In this document: positions 42,301-49,127 of the stretch, piece by piece
Layout of the letters: each line of letters begins with the position of its first letter
How positions within the stretch are numbered: the stretch's first letter is position 1
Assembly (NCBI GenBank): GCA_937951895.1
Contig: CALFER010000103.1
Span: 10,947-74,946 of the forward strand
DNA from: an uncultured bacterium
GTDB taxonomy: Bacteria; CSSED10-310; CALFER01
Length of the DNA stretch: 64,000 nt
Direction: 5' to 3'
Translations under genes and position numbers: made by a program
The notes under the pieces: model-generated
Told to the model about the DNA's origin: nothing
Seen by the model: only the letters and a program-made list of their open reading frames with translations
Databases searched by the model: none

Positions 42301-43887
42301 GAAACTGCAGGGCGATCCGGGCTGAAAGTTATGACCGATGCACGATACCTGGGTCTGCAGGAAGCTCATGATATCGGCGAGTGCTTCCGCGGATGCCATG
42401 TCCGGCGATCCGGTCGCGGTGTTGTCATCCAGCCCATGACCCCACTCGTGCAGGAAGACCGATGAAATTTCACCGGTGTTCGAACAGCCCCCGCCGGATC
42501 GATAGAAGTTAATCGTACTGCCGTTCCAGTAAGCGTTGCAGGTGTCATTGATATTGACATTGGCTGTCATGTTCTGCTGCAGCCATGAGTTCGATGGCAG
42601 GTAGCCCCGCGCTTTCATCTTGATGTCATTGACGTGGAAGTAGCAGGATCGGGATGCGTGTGTGTTCCCCGAACCGCCGAACCCGGGTGTTGTGCAATCC
42701 TGCCCGGCGCTGCCGCCGAAGTTTATATCTCCGGGATCCGCCGAGGTTGACAGGCTGATCGATCCGCAGTTGTCGCTGATCCGGACATACTGACCATTCA
42801 TGGTGCAGGAAGCTGTTCCACCCGTATATGTATATCGACCACCGCTCGTTGCGGTTCCCTGTGAGGTGCTCGCATACGCAAACGGCAGATTCACCTCCGT
42901 ATCGATGTTGGTGACCGGATAGACACCTCCGGAAACGGCAGCCGTGCGGTTGTCGTTGCGGAACGACAGAATGACACCCGTCTGAGCATCGATGACGGCA
43001 AACCATGTTTCAGGATTGGGATCGATACGAAAACGTGTTTCCCAAACGAGTCGATGCGAATAGCCCTGCCCGGGTGTCCCTGTGAATGGCTCACCGGGAA
43101 TCAGATCGTCTGTCTCTGCGAAGGTCTGAATCCAGAGTAGTTCAGGCGGATCCACGATATCGAGGTCGCCGAATGCGAGACGGTCGGCGTGGGCCGTGGC
43201 GATTTCGAGCGCCTTTTCGGCTCGGATTGCCGGCACGGGATTCAGGGACGGGTCAACCGGGAAGTAACGATGCGCGCCGAATTGTGTGATGTTTCCCGAA
43301 TTTACCCGCACGAACACTTGAGCGTGTTTGACCGGGATACCGCGATGCACCTGGTTGAACACCACGAAGCATAGCCGGTTGTTCCCGAAGGTTTCTGTCG
43401 CGAGTTCGTCGAGTCTGAGATCGGCCGGTTCAACCCGAAGCACGTCGTACTGATCTTCGATGAACTGGATCGCGAGTTCTCCCATAGTGGTGCGATCGAG
43501 TGTCCGGATCGGTTTCCCCAGAACAGTCACGTCGCTGAGCGTCAGCGAGTTGCCGGGGCCTGGGATCAGCGGAATGCCTTGTCCCGAGATCAGATCCGGC
43601 CGATCGGATCGCAGATCCCACTGCACATCCCACTGTGCGCCGAAGCGAGTCATGAAGTTCAGAATGCGCGGGTTTGAAGGCGGATTGTTGCCGGAGAGGA
43701 AGAAGGGAGAAAGAGAAGGCGACACGAGGATGGAGGCATCGGGAGGAATCAGAAGGTCGCGCTCCAGCACACTGGGTTCGGCTTCGGTAAATGCATGAAG
43801 GTTGGGCAGGAATACCGAGAGCAGGCTCATGGCGAGCAGAATGCCTCGAAGAGATCCTGCTGGCGACTGTCGAAGGGAACGGTTCAT
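39343..43887 (-). CDS. large secreted FTP/M36-like zinc metallopeptidase
   Basis: 1514 residues; AAGGAG precedes the ATG. A signal peptide ends near residue 32. Residues about 130-310 contain the FTP/PepSY propeptide region (HRGIPVKHAQVFVRVN, TWFAVIDAQTGVIL). The zinc motif HEWGH is at 480-484, with the third ligand likely the Glu of SAEALADIM about 20 residues later, as in fungalysin M36. A cysteine-rich catalytic C-lobe, an Fn3-like domain (about 700-790), two Ig/PKD-like SprB-type repeats, a jelly-roll-like domain (about 1080-1230) and another Ig-like domain follow. A Thr/Pro linker (about 1310-1390) leads to a C-terminal 110-residue domain. It is probably displayed on or released from the surface. 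Confidence 0.85.
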   Translation of the reverse strand: MNRSLRQSPAGSLRGILLAMSLLSVFLPNLHAFTEAEPSVLERDLLIPPDASILVSPSLSPFFLSGNNPPSNPRILNFMTRFGAQWDVQWDLRSDRPDLISGQGIPLIPGPGNSLTLSDVTVLGKPIRTLDRTTMGELAIQFIEDQYDVLRVEPADLRLDELATETFGNNRLCFVVFNQVHRGIPVKHAQVFVRVNSGNITQFGAHRYFPVDPSLNPVPAIRAEKALEIATAHADRLAFGDLDIVDPPELLWIQTFAETDDLIPGEPFTGTPGQGYSHRLVWETRFRIDPNPETWFAVIDAQTGVILSFRNDNRTAAVSGGVYPVTNIDTEVNLPFAYASTSQGTATSGGRYTYTGGTASCTMNGQYVRISDNCGSISLSTSADPGDINFGGSAGQDCTTPGFGGSGNTHASRSCYFHVNDIKMKARGYLPSNSWLQQNMTANVNINDTCNAYWNGSTINFYRSGGGCSNTGEISSVFLHEWGHGLDDNTATGSPDMASAEALADIMSFLQTQVSCIGHNFQPGSPCSFGCDSTCTGVRDAGVRPFVRPSNITSAPANCDRWSCPYYGYDGIMGYEGHCEALIAAGAIWDAANKLATQMGGKAGWEHANRLFFETMGSAGAAYQIQSGGTCNPSATINGCGSANYYQTWIFADDDNGNLADGTPHGCELWNAFNDHGIACGTQPACYTTCPTISTPTLAVIPGDDSATVSWSSVPNASTYRIFRNTVGCNFGMTLIGTSSTTQYVDSSVANDFTYYYAVQAVGSNDACVSAFSTCQAVEITGCANPPLVDAGGNQETCPGQAVTIGGNPTASSGTPPFTYLWTPGNFSSSNPSVSPNQTTTYTVFVTDSIGCVGSDTVTVTIDSPPTNAGFDQFTCAGHCVQIGAAPVSGYTYQWSPTTGLDNPNIANPMACVSQTTTYTLTVNASGYLCQGRDTVVVTVAQPSLTFANADVISDSGDSDGSPESGERVQISITIRNSSPITAYDVTANLSSPDNLIHVVSSPQSLGDLSFNATASATFEFIVDMTHECPDLTSLTLIPSACGGPTGALLIPLQLGQSGGIETFYSTGFEGTSDEGWTHVQVATQDDWQRGSCTGTSEYDPSSAFEGVNVWGNDLGYEGYDGNYKNYVNNYLLSPVINCTGKSGVRLQFRRWLSVEEGIYDQATVYVNNEQIWQNAQNSDHVDTAWMPVDYDISAIADNNPSVQIKFELVSDGGVTFGGWNIDDFKLVSDSPPECDSFECSGPYANAGQDVTSPAGSAVVLNGSGSSIANCVAGIAYRWRGGELGAGTWSAGSTVTVYPTESTTYTLEIRCSGSPDYTGCSASDTMSVYMSGQPTPTAPPPTATFPPSTTTPTHVPPTFTPPPPPTATPTTAPGEPTNTPVPPTPTPTTMLPSPTPTSSSGGLSVNLLLSRTEFHAGDPFLLATQVDNSGAAILVDEYLLLEVYGNFWFYPSWQQDLDRMQRMIEPGQSVTTIFNFLWPQVDGQAEGILFHYILCQPQTYQLLSNYVYVEFSYR

Positions 43888-44007
43888 AACAACTCCTTAT
43901 GAGGAAGAAAGTGCTGCATGCTTCCGGATCGCGGTACACGCGAATCCCCGGATCATCCAGAGATGCAAGATTCGATCCATGCCGTCAGGATCATTGCTAG
44001 GACAGAA

Positions 44008-44478
44008 TCAGGGAATTCCAAGTGCTCCCCGATGCATACCGCGGTCGTCCAATCTGAGACAATCGGAGCCTTCGCGGCGCTCCATCTTGAACGATTGATA
44101 CATGACTTCGGATCCCACGCGAGATTTGGAAGGATCTTCGATGAACAAGGTCCCGACGGTTCGTGATCGGGTGATTTTACCAAGATCATAGAAATAGGTC
44201 CTGCCGGATTTGCCTTTGTAGATCGCGATACCGGTAGTTTTGATCTGGGGCTCCCGGATGGTGTCGAAGGGACTGTTCAGATACACGGCCAGATAGGCTC
44301 GTTCGCCATCTTCCATCAACTGCGCGCGAACATCCCAGGTGCCGGCTTGCGGTTCGCGGTCGCATGATACAGACGGATCGATGCGTGAAACACTATCGGG
44401 AAGAGGAACCGGGGGAGTCGTCGCGCAGCCTGCCAGTACGGCGGCGGTTGCAAGCCCGATCAGATATCGATGCATCAT
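44008..44478 (-). CDS. putative lipoprotein of unknown function
   Basis: 156 residues; AAAGGAG lies seven bases before the ATG. The N-terminus is a lipoprotein signal peptide with lipobox LAGC at about residues 15-18. The mature part is beta-rich (TWDVRAQLMEDGERAYLAVYLNS...TGIAIYKGKSGRTYFYDLGK) and has two further cysteines that could pair. I do not recognise the family. It is transcribed towards the metallopeptidase gene with a 120-base gap. Confidence 0.7.
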   Translation of the reverse strand: MMHRYLIGLATAAVLAGCATTPPVPLPDSVSRIDPSVSCDREPQAGTWDVRAQLMEDGERAYLAVYLNSPFDTIREPQIKTTGIAIYKGKSGRTYFYDLGKITRSRTVGTLFIEDPSKSRVGSEVMYQSFKMERREGSDCLRLDDRGMHRGALGIP

Positions 44479-44534
44479 CTCTGTGCTCCTTTCGTGAGAA
44501 TCTCGATCCGCGGACTCGGCGGATCCATCCGTAA

Positions 44535-44564
44535 ATCATATAGTTAGAGGATCTAAAAGGACAA
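44535..44564 (-). promoter_or_regulatory. candidate promoter of the lipoprotein gene
   Basis: On the minus strand TTGTCC (44559-44564) is followed by TATGAT (44535-44540) with an 18-base spacer, or TATATG with 16. It lies about 57 bases before the start codon. Confidence 0.55.
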
Positions 44565-44612
44565 CCGTTACAGGCCGAACAGGACCTGAACGCGCTGCTG
44601 TATCGAAAACAC

Positions 44613-44641
44613 TTGACAATCATGTGCGTGCCGGGTAAAAG
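44613..44641 (+). promoter_or_regulatory. sigma-70 promoter of tRNA-Val
   Basis: Perfect TTGACA at 44613-44618, a 17-base spacer and TAAAAG at 44636-44641, 36 bases before the tRNA. Confidence 0.7.
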
Positions 44642-44676
44642 AGGTGGGTCTCGATTCGAAAGGGTCGGGAGGCTTC

Positions 44677-44748
44677 AGGCGCGTAGCTCAGGGGGAGAGC
44701 ACTTCCTTGACGCGGAAGGGGCCAGGGGTTCAATTCCCCTCGCGCCTA
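44677..44748 (+). tRNA. tRNA-Val (anticodon GAC)
   Basis: Acceptor AGGCGCG pairs with CGCGCCT, D-arm GCTCAGGGGGAGAGC, anticodon stem CTTCC/GGAAG around TTGACGC (anticodon GAC), T-arm GGGGTTCAATTCCCC. CCA is not encoded. Confidence 0.95.
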
Positions 44749-44757
44749 TCGATTTTG

Positions 44758-44774
44758 AAGCCCAACCTGGGCTT
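44758..44774 (+). terminator. hairpin after tRNA-Val, weak terminator
   Basis: AAGCCCA/TGGGCTT with a three-base loop ten bases behind the tRNA, followed by only T and TC. Stem is good, T-run poor; it could also be an RNA-processing hairpin in the thrS leader. Confidence 0.4.
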
Positions 44775-44881
44775 TCGGCCGAAAATTGAAACGACGTCGC
44801 CGGGGCAGAGCCGAGATTGGATCAGGCAATGCCCCGTTTGTTGAAGGTGAGAAAAGGAGCCGGCTTCGCCGATTTGAGATC

Positions 44882-46804
44882 ATGTTGGACATCATCTTGA
44901 AAGATCATGGGTCGCTTTCTGTTCCCGAAGGCATTTCCGGACTGGAGTTCGTGAAGCATGTCGAGAAAGCGACCGGGAAGAAATTCAAAAATCCCCTCGC
45001 CATCCAGATGAACGATCGGTTGATCGATCTGCATTCATCTGTAACGATGCCGGGTGAAGCGGACATTGTATGTGAGGGGGACGCGAGAGGTCTGGATGTG
45101 GTGCGCCACAGCGCTGCGCACATCATGGCCCAGGCGGTCATGAATCTGTTTGACGGCGTGAAATTCGGGATCGGTCCGGCAACGCAGGACGGTTTTTATT
45201 ATGATTTCGCGGTGAGCCGACCGTTCGAGCCCGATGACCTGGCGCGGATCGAAGAAGAGATGAACCGGATCGTCAAGGAGAACGCGTCTTTCGAGAAGCG
45301 GGAGATGACGAAGGAAGAGGCGGTCGAGCTGTTCTCGAAGAAGGGCGAAACATATAAAGTCGAGCTTCTTGCTGAGATTCCCGACGCGAGAGTATCCGTT
45401 TATCAGCAAGGCTCCTTCATGGATCTCTGTCGCGGACCACATGTCTTGAACACCCGTTATATCCGGGCATTCAAGGTGTTGTCTTCGGCGAGTGCGTACT
45501 GGAGGGGTGACGAACACAACGATATCCTGCAGAGGATCTATGCGACCGCGTTTTATTCCCAGCAGGATCTCGACGCCTATCTCGAACTTCGCGAAAAAAT
45601 CCGTCTCCGTGACCACCGAAAACTCGGCAAAGAACTCGATCTGTTCTCAATCCATGAAGACGTCGGCGCCGGATTGATTTTCTGGCATCCCAACGGCGCC
45701 ACTGTCCGGCATCTCATCGAGGAATTCTGGCGGGCCGAACATTTCCGGCGTGGGTACCAGATGGTCTATACGCCACACATTGCGCGCGAGCGGATTTATG
45801 AAATCAGCGGCCATCTTCAGAACTACGCGGACAGCATGTATGCGCCGTTGCTGATCGACGAGCAGCCCTATCGGCTCAAGCCCATGAATTGCCCGGGTCA
45901 TATCAAGATCTTTCAGTCGCAGCTCAGGAGCTATCGCGATTTGCCTATCCGCTACTGTGAACTCGGAACCGTCTACCGGTTCGAACGCAGTGGAACGTTG
46001 CACGGCATGCTCCGGGTCCGGGGTTTTACCCAGGATGATGCGCATGTTTTCTGCACACCGCAGCAAATGGCGGAAGAGGTGTTCCAGATCATCGATCTGG
46101 TGGATACACTGATGCGCGCGTTCGGGTACACGTATCGGATCTTCCTCGCCACTCGCCCCGAGAAGTATCTCGGATCCGAGGCGGAATGGGAATGGTCGAC
46201 CAATGCACTGAGATCCGCTCTGGAGCGCTGGGGAAAACCGTATGATATCGATGAAGGCGGTGGGGTGTTCTATGCACCGAAGATCGATATCAAGCTCACG
46301 GATGCATTGGGTAGGGAATGGCAGGGTCCCACCATTCAGGTGGATTTGAATCTTCCCAAGCGTTTCAAGGTGAATTACATCGGAGAAGACAATGCCGAGC
46401 ACGAAGTGATCATGATCCATCGTGCGGTATTGGGTTCGATGGAGCGATTTGTGGGGGGACTGATCGAGCATGTCGGTGGTGCGTTCCCGATGTGGCTCGC
46501 TCCACTCCAGATCGTCACGATCCCGATCGCGGAGCGGCATCACGAGTATGCGCGAAAATTGACTGCACGGCTGCAGATGGCGGGTCTTCGGGTTCGCAAT
46601 GATGAGCGTAACGAGAAGATGGGTTACAAGATTCGAGAAGCGCAGGTGCAGAAAGTTCCATACATGTTGGTCATCGGGGATCGTGAATCGGAGACTGATC
46701 AGGTTTCGGTCCGACATCGCAAACATGGGGATCTCGGCGCCATGCCTATCGACGCATTCATCGAACGGGCATGTTCCGAGGTTCAGGATCGAGTGATGGA
46801 TTGA
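44882..46804 (+). CDS. thrS: threonyl-tRNA synthetase
   Basis: 640 residues from ATG 44882, normal size. Domain order: TGS domain (about 1-62), the second additional/editing domain with HSAAHIMAQA and the RGPH segment (CRGPHVLNT), the class II catalytic core with motif 2-like CELGTVYRFERSGTLHGMLR and motif 3-like HRAVLGSMERFVGGLIEH, and the C-terminal anticodon-binding domain (LAPLQIVTIPI to the end). It charges tRNA-Thr and edits Ser. It heads the thrS-infC-rpmI-rplT cluster found in many bacteria. Confidence 0.97.
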   Translation: MLDIILKDHGSLSVPEGISGLEFVKHVEKATGKKFKNPLAIQMNDRLIDLHSSVTMPGEADIVCEGDARGLDVVRHSAAHIMAQAVMNLFDGVKFGIGPATQDGFYYDFAVSRPFEPDDLARIEEEMNRIVKENASFEKREMTKEEAVELFSKKGETYKVELLAEIPDARVSVYQQGSFMDLCRGPHVLNTRYIRAFKVLSSASAYWRGDEHNDILQRIYATAFYSQQDLDAYLELREKIRLRDHRKLGKELDLFSIHEDVGAGLIFWHPNGATVRHLIEEFWRAEHFRRGYQMVYTPHIARERIYEISGHLQNYADSMYAPLLIDEQPYRLKPMNCPGHIKIFQSQLRSYRDLPIRYCELGTVYRFERSGTLHGMLRVRGFTQDDAHVFCTPQQMAEEVFQIIDLVDTLMRAFGYTYRIFLATRPEKYLGSEAEWEWSTNALRSALERWGKPYDIDEGGGVFYAPKIDIKLTDALGREWQGPTIQVDLNLPKRFKVNYIGEDNAEHEVIMIHRAVLGSMERFVGGLIEHVGGAFPMWLAPLQIVTIPIAERHHEYARKLTARLQMAGLRVRNDERNEKMGYKIREAQVQKVPYMLVIGDRESETDQVSVRHRKHGDLGAMPIDAFIERACSEVQDRVMD

Positions 46805-46850
46805 GTCCGGTATGCATGATCCGATGAATCGAAACTGAAAAGGAGGCTGT

Positions 46851-47393
46851 TTGAGGCGAAAACCATTCGTACCCGAAAAAGATCCGAAGAAAAAGGAAGA
46901 GTGCCGGATCAACGACGAGATTCGTGTAAAGAACATCCGCTGCATTTTGGCGGATGGAACGCAAGTCGGAATCATCACCATCGAGCAAGGGTTGGCGTAT
47001 GCATCTGAAGCCGATCTCGACCTGGTGGAAGTATCTCCCAATTCGGACCCGCCTGTCTGCCGGATCATGGATTACGGCAAGTTCAAGTATCAGCGGTCGA
47101 AACGCGATGCTTCGAAGAAAAAGCAGAAGGGTGCGACTTTAAAAGAAGTCAAATTCCGTCCAAAAATCGACGAGCATGATTACAATTTCAAACGGAATCA
47201 TGTCGAACGGTTTCTGAAATCGGGTGCGAAAGTTCGTGTAACGATTATGTTTCGGGGGCGTGAGATCGCGCATACGGACAAGGGGCAGGAGATTCTGGAT
47301 CGGATTGCTGCTGAAATGGCCGACTTTTCGCGAGTCGACAGCCCGGGACGTCTTGAAGGCCGCAACATGAGCATGATACTTTCCCCGAAGTAA
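46851..47393 (+). CDS. infC: translation initiation factor IF-3
   Basis: 180 residues starting at TTG 46851, behind AGGAGG with a four-base gap; no ATG fits in frame. The N-domain carries RINDEIRVKNIR and DLDLVEVSPNSDPPVCRIMD, followed by the YGKFKYQRSK signature and the C-domain with KEVKFRPKIDEHDYNFK. There is a basic N-terminal extension of about 15 residues. IF-3 genes often use rare start codons for self-repression through start-codon proofreading, which the TTG may serve here. Confidence 0.95.
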   Translation: MRRKPFVPEKDPKKKEECRINDEIRVKNIRCILADGTQVGIITIEQGLAYASEADLDLVEVSPNSDPPVCRIMDYGKFKYQRSKRDASKKKQKGATLKEVKFRPKIDEHDYNFKRNHVERFLKSGAKVRVTIMFRGREIAHTDKGQEILDRIAAEMADFSRVDSPGRLEGRNMSMILSPK

Positions 47394-47434
47394 CGGATGC
47401 GTTACAGCGGGCTGAAGAAACAAAGAGGTTGAAT

Positions 47435-47632
47435 ATGCCGAAATTGAAAACACATCGAGGCGCTGCCAAGCGGTTAACTGGAACCGCAAATGGCAAGTTG
47501 AAAAGAAAACACGCATTCGCCCGACACATTCTGACGAAAAAGACGACCAAGCGCTTGCGCCAGCTTCGAAAAGGCGGGTATGTGGATGGTGCGGATCTGC
47601 GACAGACTCGTCGGCTCGTGCCCTATCTATAG
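47435..47632 (+). CDS. rpmI: 50S ribosomal protein L35
   Basis: 65 residues from ATG 47435, with GAGG upstream. The sequence MPKLKTHRGAAKRLTGTANG, the RKHAFARHILTKK centre and the RLVPYL end are canonical bL35. It lies between infC and rplT as usual. Confidence 0.97.
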   Translation: MPKLKTHRGAAKRLTGTANGKLKRKHAFARHILTKKTTKRLRQLRKGGYVDGADLRQTRRLVPYL

Positions 47633-47654
47633 TTCCTGAGGAGGTTTATCAGTC

Positions 47655-48008
47655 ATGCCGAGAGCAAAGGGTGGTTTTAAAACGCGTCAACGACGCAATC
47701 GTATATTGAAACTGGCGAAAGGGTATCGGGGCTCACAGAGCGCTCGGATTCGTCCCGCAATGGAAGCTGTCTCCAAGGCAGGCCGACATGCGTTCGCGGA
47801 TCGACGCAAGAAGAAGGGTGACTTCCGGGCACTCTGGATTCAGCGGATCAACGCCGCTTCCAGATTACAGGGGCTCCCCTATAACAAGCTGATCCATGGT
47901 CTCGATAAAGCCGGTGTGCGGATCGATCGCAAGGTCCTTGCGGAACTGGCCATCAGCGATCCGGCGGCTTTCAACAGACTCGTTGCGGTAGCTAAAGAAA
48001 ATCTTTAA
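47655..48008 (+). CDS. rplT: 50S ribosomal protein L20
   Basis: 117 residues, standard for bL20: MPRAKGGFKTRQRRNRILK, GYRGSQSARIRPA, the RRKKKGDFRALWIQRINAA signature, and the C-terminal LAELAISDPAAFNRLV. GAGGAGG lies upstream. It binds 23S rRNA early in assembly and represses its own operon in other bacteria. Confidence 0.97.
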   Translation: MPRAKGGFKTRQRRNRILKLAKGYRGSQSARIRPAMEAVSKAGRHAFADRRKKKGDFRALWIQRINAASRLQGLPYNKLIHGLDKAGVRIDRKVLAELAISDPAAFNRLVAVAKENL

Positions 48009-48026
48009 GGTTTTTGCATTGAGGAG

Positions 48027-48350
48027 ATGGCTTTGATAGACTCTGCCATGGTCCAGGGTGACGATGTTTTCGTATCGCAATTCAGCGCGCTCGAAGCCAA
48101 AGTGCTCCGGGCCGTTCAAGTCATTCAAACTCTGCGCGACGAAAATACGCGTCTGAAGACGGAACGCGACGAGTTGCGACGGCATGTCCAGGAGTTGAAC
48201 TCGGCGGTCGATGCAGCATCGGCAGTTGCACAGGAGGCAGAGCAGTGGAAGGCTCAGATTCAGGAATACGAACACCTGAAGATGAACATTGGAGCAAAAG
48301 TCACGCATCTCCTGTCCCTGATCGATTCGCTGCCTCTGACCGATCAGTAA
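48027..48350 (+). CDS. coiled-coil ZapB-like cell division protein
   Basis: 107 residues, nearly all heptad-like coiled coil (about 18-95), rich in Glu, Gln and Leu, with ALEAKVLRAVQVIQTLRDEN. This fits the ZapB-like group that bridges the Z ring and chromosome through ZapA, the next gene. The ATG at 48027 abuts GAGGAG, so translation may in fact start at TTG 48033 or ATG 48048, which are better spaced. The coiled coil limits certainty of the family. Confidence 0.7.
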   Translation: MALIDSAMVQGDDVFVSQFSALEAKVLRAVQVIQTLRDENTRLKTERDELRRHVQELNSAVDAASAVAQEAEQWKAQIQEYEHLKMNIGAKVTHLLSLIDSLPLTDQ

Positions 48351-48391
48351 CTCCGTCAGACTCATCGACCTCCAGACGACACACCGGTCCG

Positions 48392-48661
48392 GTGCATCGT
48401 GTGGAGGTTGAAATTTTTGGCCAATTCTATAATATAATAGGTGAAGACGATGCCGAGCGTGTCCGATATCTGGCGCGCTTGGTGAACGATCGAATGGATG
48501 AAATTGCTCGGACGAGCAAAGGCATGTCGGCGTTGAAAATCGCGATCCTGGCGGCATTGAACATCTCGGATGATCTCGTCAGAACCCGCGAAACGCTCCT
48601 GAAACTCCAGGACTCAGAGAAACGCCTCCTGCTCGAGCTTGAACGGGTGGTTGAAGAATGA
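48392..48661 (+). CDS. zapA: cell division protein ZapA
   Basis: 89 residues if it starts at GTG 48392 (GTG 48401 also possible); no strong ribosome site was seen. The N-terminal beta-hairpin VHRVEVEIFGQFYNI, then DDAERVRYLARLVNDRMDEIA and a long coiled coil starting near residue 45 are typical of ZapA, which crosslinks FtsZ filaments. The gene follows the ZapB-like gene and is followed by 6S RNA, the zapA-ssrS neighbourhood known from Proteobacteria. Confidence 0.88.
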   Translation: MHRVEVEIFGQFYNIIGEDDAERVRYLARLVNDRMDEIARTSKGMSALKIAILAALNISDDLVRTRETLLKLQDSEKRLLLELERVVEE

Positions 48662-48811
48662 GGAACAATTTGACCTTGGAACGGAAGGGAAATCTTCAGT
48701 TACTTCGAGTGATCGCAGCGCTTTGGATGGTCTGCATCACGACAGCCTGCTTCGTATGCCTGCTGCCGTCGATGCAACGGTTCGATTATCATTTATGGGC
48801 GGCATGTCCGC

Positions 48812-48839
48812 TTGAGTTATCGGCTGTTCTGTTCATATT
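48812..48839 (+). promoter_or_regulatory. candidate promoter of 6S RNA
   Basis: TTGAGT at 48812-48817 and CATATT at 48834-48839, 16-base spacer, both four of six consensus bases. The predicted start falls at the base of the RNA closing stem. Confidence 0.5.
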
Positions 48840-48843
48840 GAAT

Positions 48844-49024
48844 GTCCCTCCTGTGGTGTTCGTGATGGCGCGGAACTGTTTGAGCCAACACTTTGAAAAA
48901 GGGGGTCTGCGTTCCTGCGGTGGATTCATGCCCGGCAACGGGACGAGCGACCCGCCGGACAAGGCTCCCACCTGTCTAAGCAGGTTCAAAGCATCCTCAC
49001 CACACGGCATTTCATGGGAGGGAT
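48844..49024 (+). ncRNA. ssrS: 6S RNA
   Basis: About 180 bases. The closing stem pairs TCCCTCC (48845-48851) with GGAGGGA (49017-49023) and TGTGGTG (48852-48858) with CACCACA (48998-49004). Inside are segments resembling E. coli 6S: TGAGCCAACACTTT on the 5' side, and a 3' hairpin CACCTGTCTAAGCAGGTTCA like the CACCTTGAACC...GGTTCAAGG element. The size, the closed long-hairpin layout and the location directly after zapA all fit. 6S RNA mimics an open promoter and sequesters the main sigma-70 holoenzyme. Exact ends are estimates. Confidence 0.82.
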
Positions 49025-49127
49025 TTATTGTGTCGTTTCCGATTTCCGCTGCGCTCGCCTCGGACTGATACTCCCTCCGATTCCATGATTCCTTGCTCGT
49101 GCTGGCACGGCAGGGTTATTTTGGGAG

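Noticed and set aside
45647..47068. 473-codon antisense frame opposite thrS and infC
   Set aside because: It crosses two well-recognised genes and shows no motifs.
48658..49068. 136-codon open frame starting in the zapA stop (ATGA), with one hydrophobic stretch at its start
   Set aside because: Its second half lies over the 6S RNA and looks non-protein-like (Gly, Pro, Ser, Cys rich). A short membrane peptide in the first 60 codons cannot be excluded but has no support.
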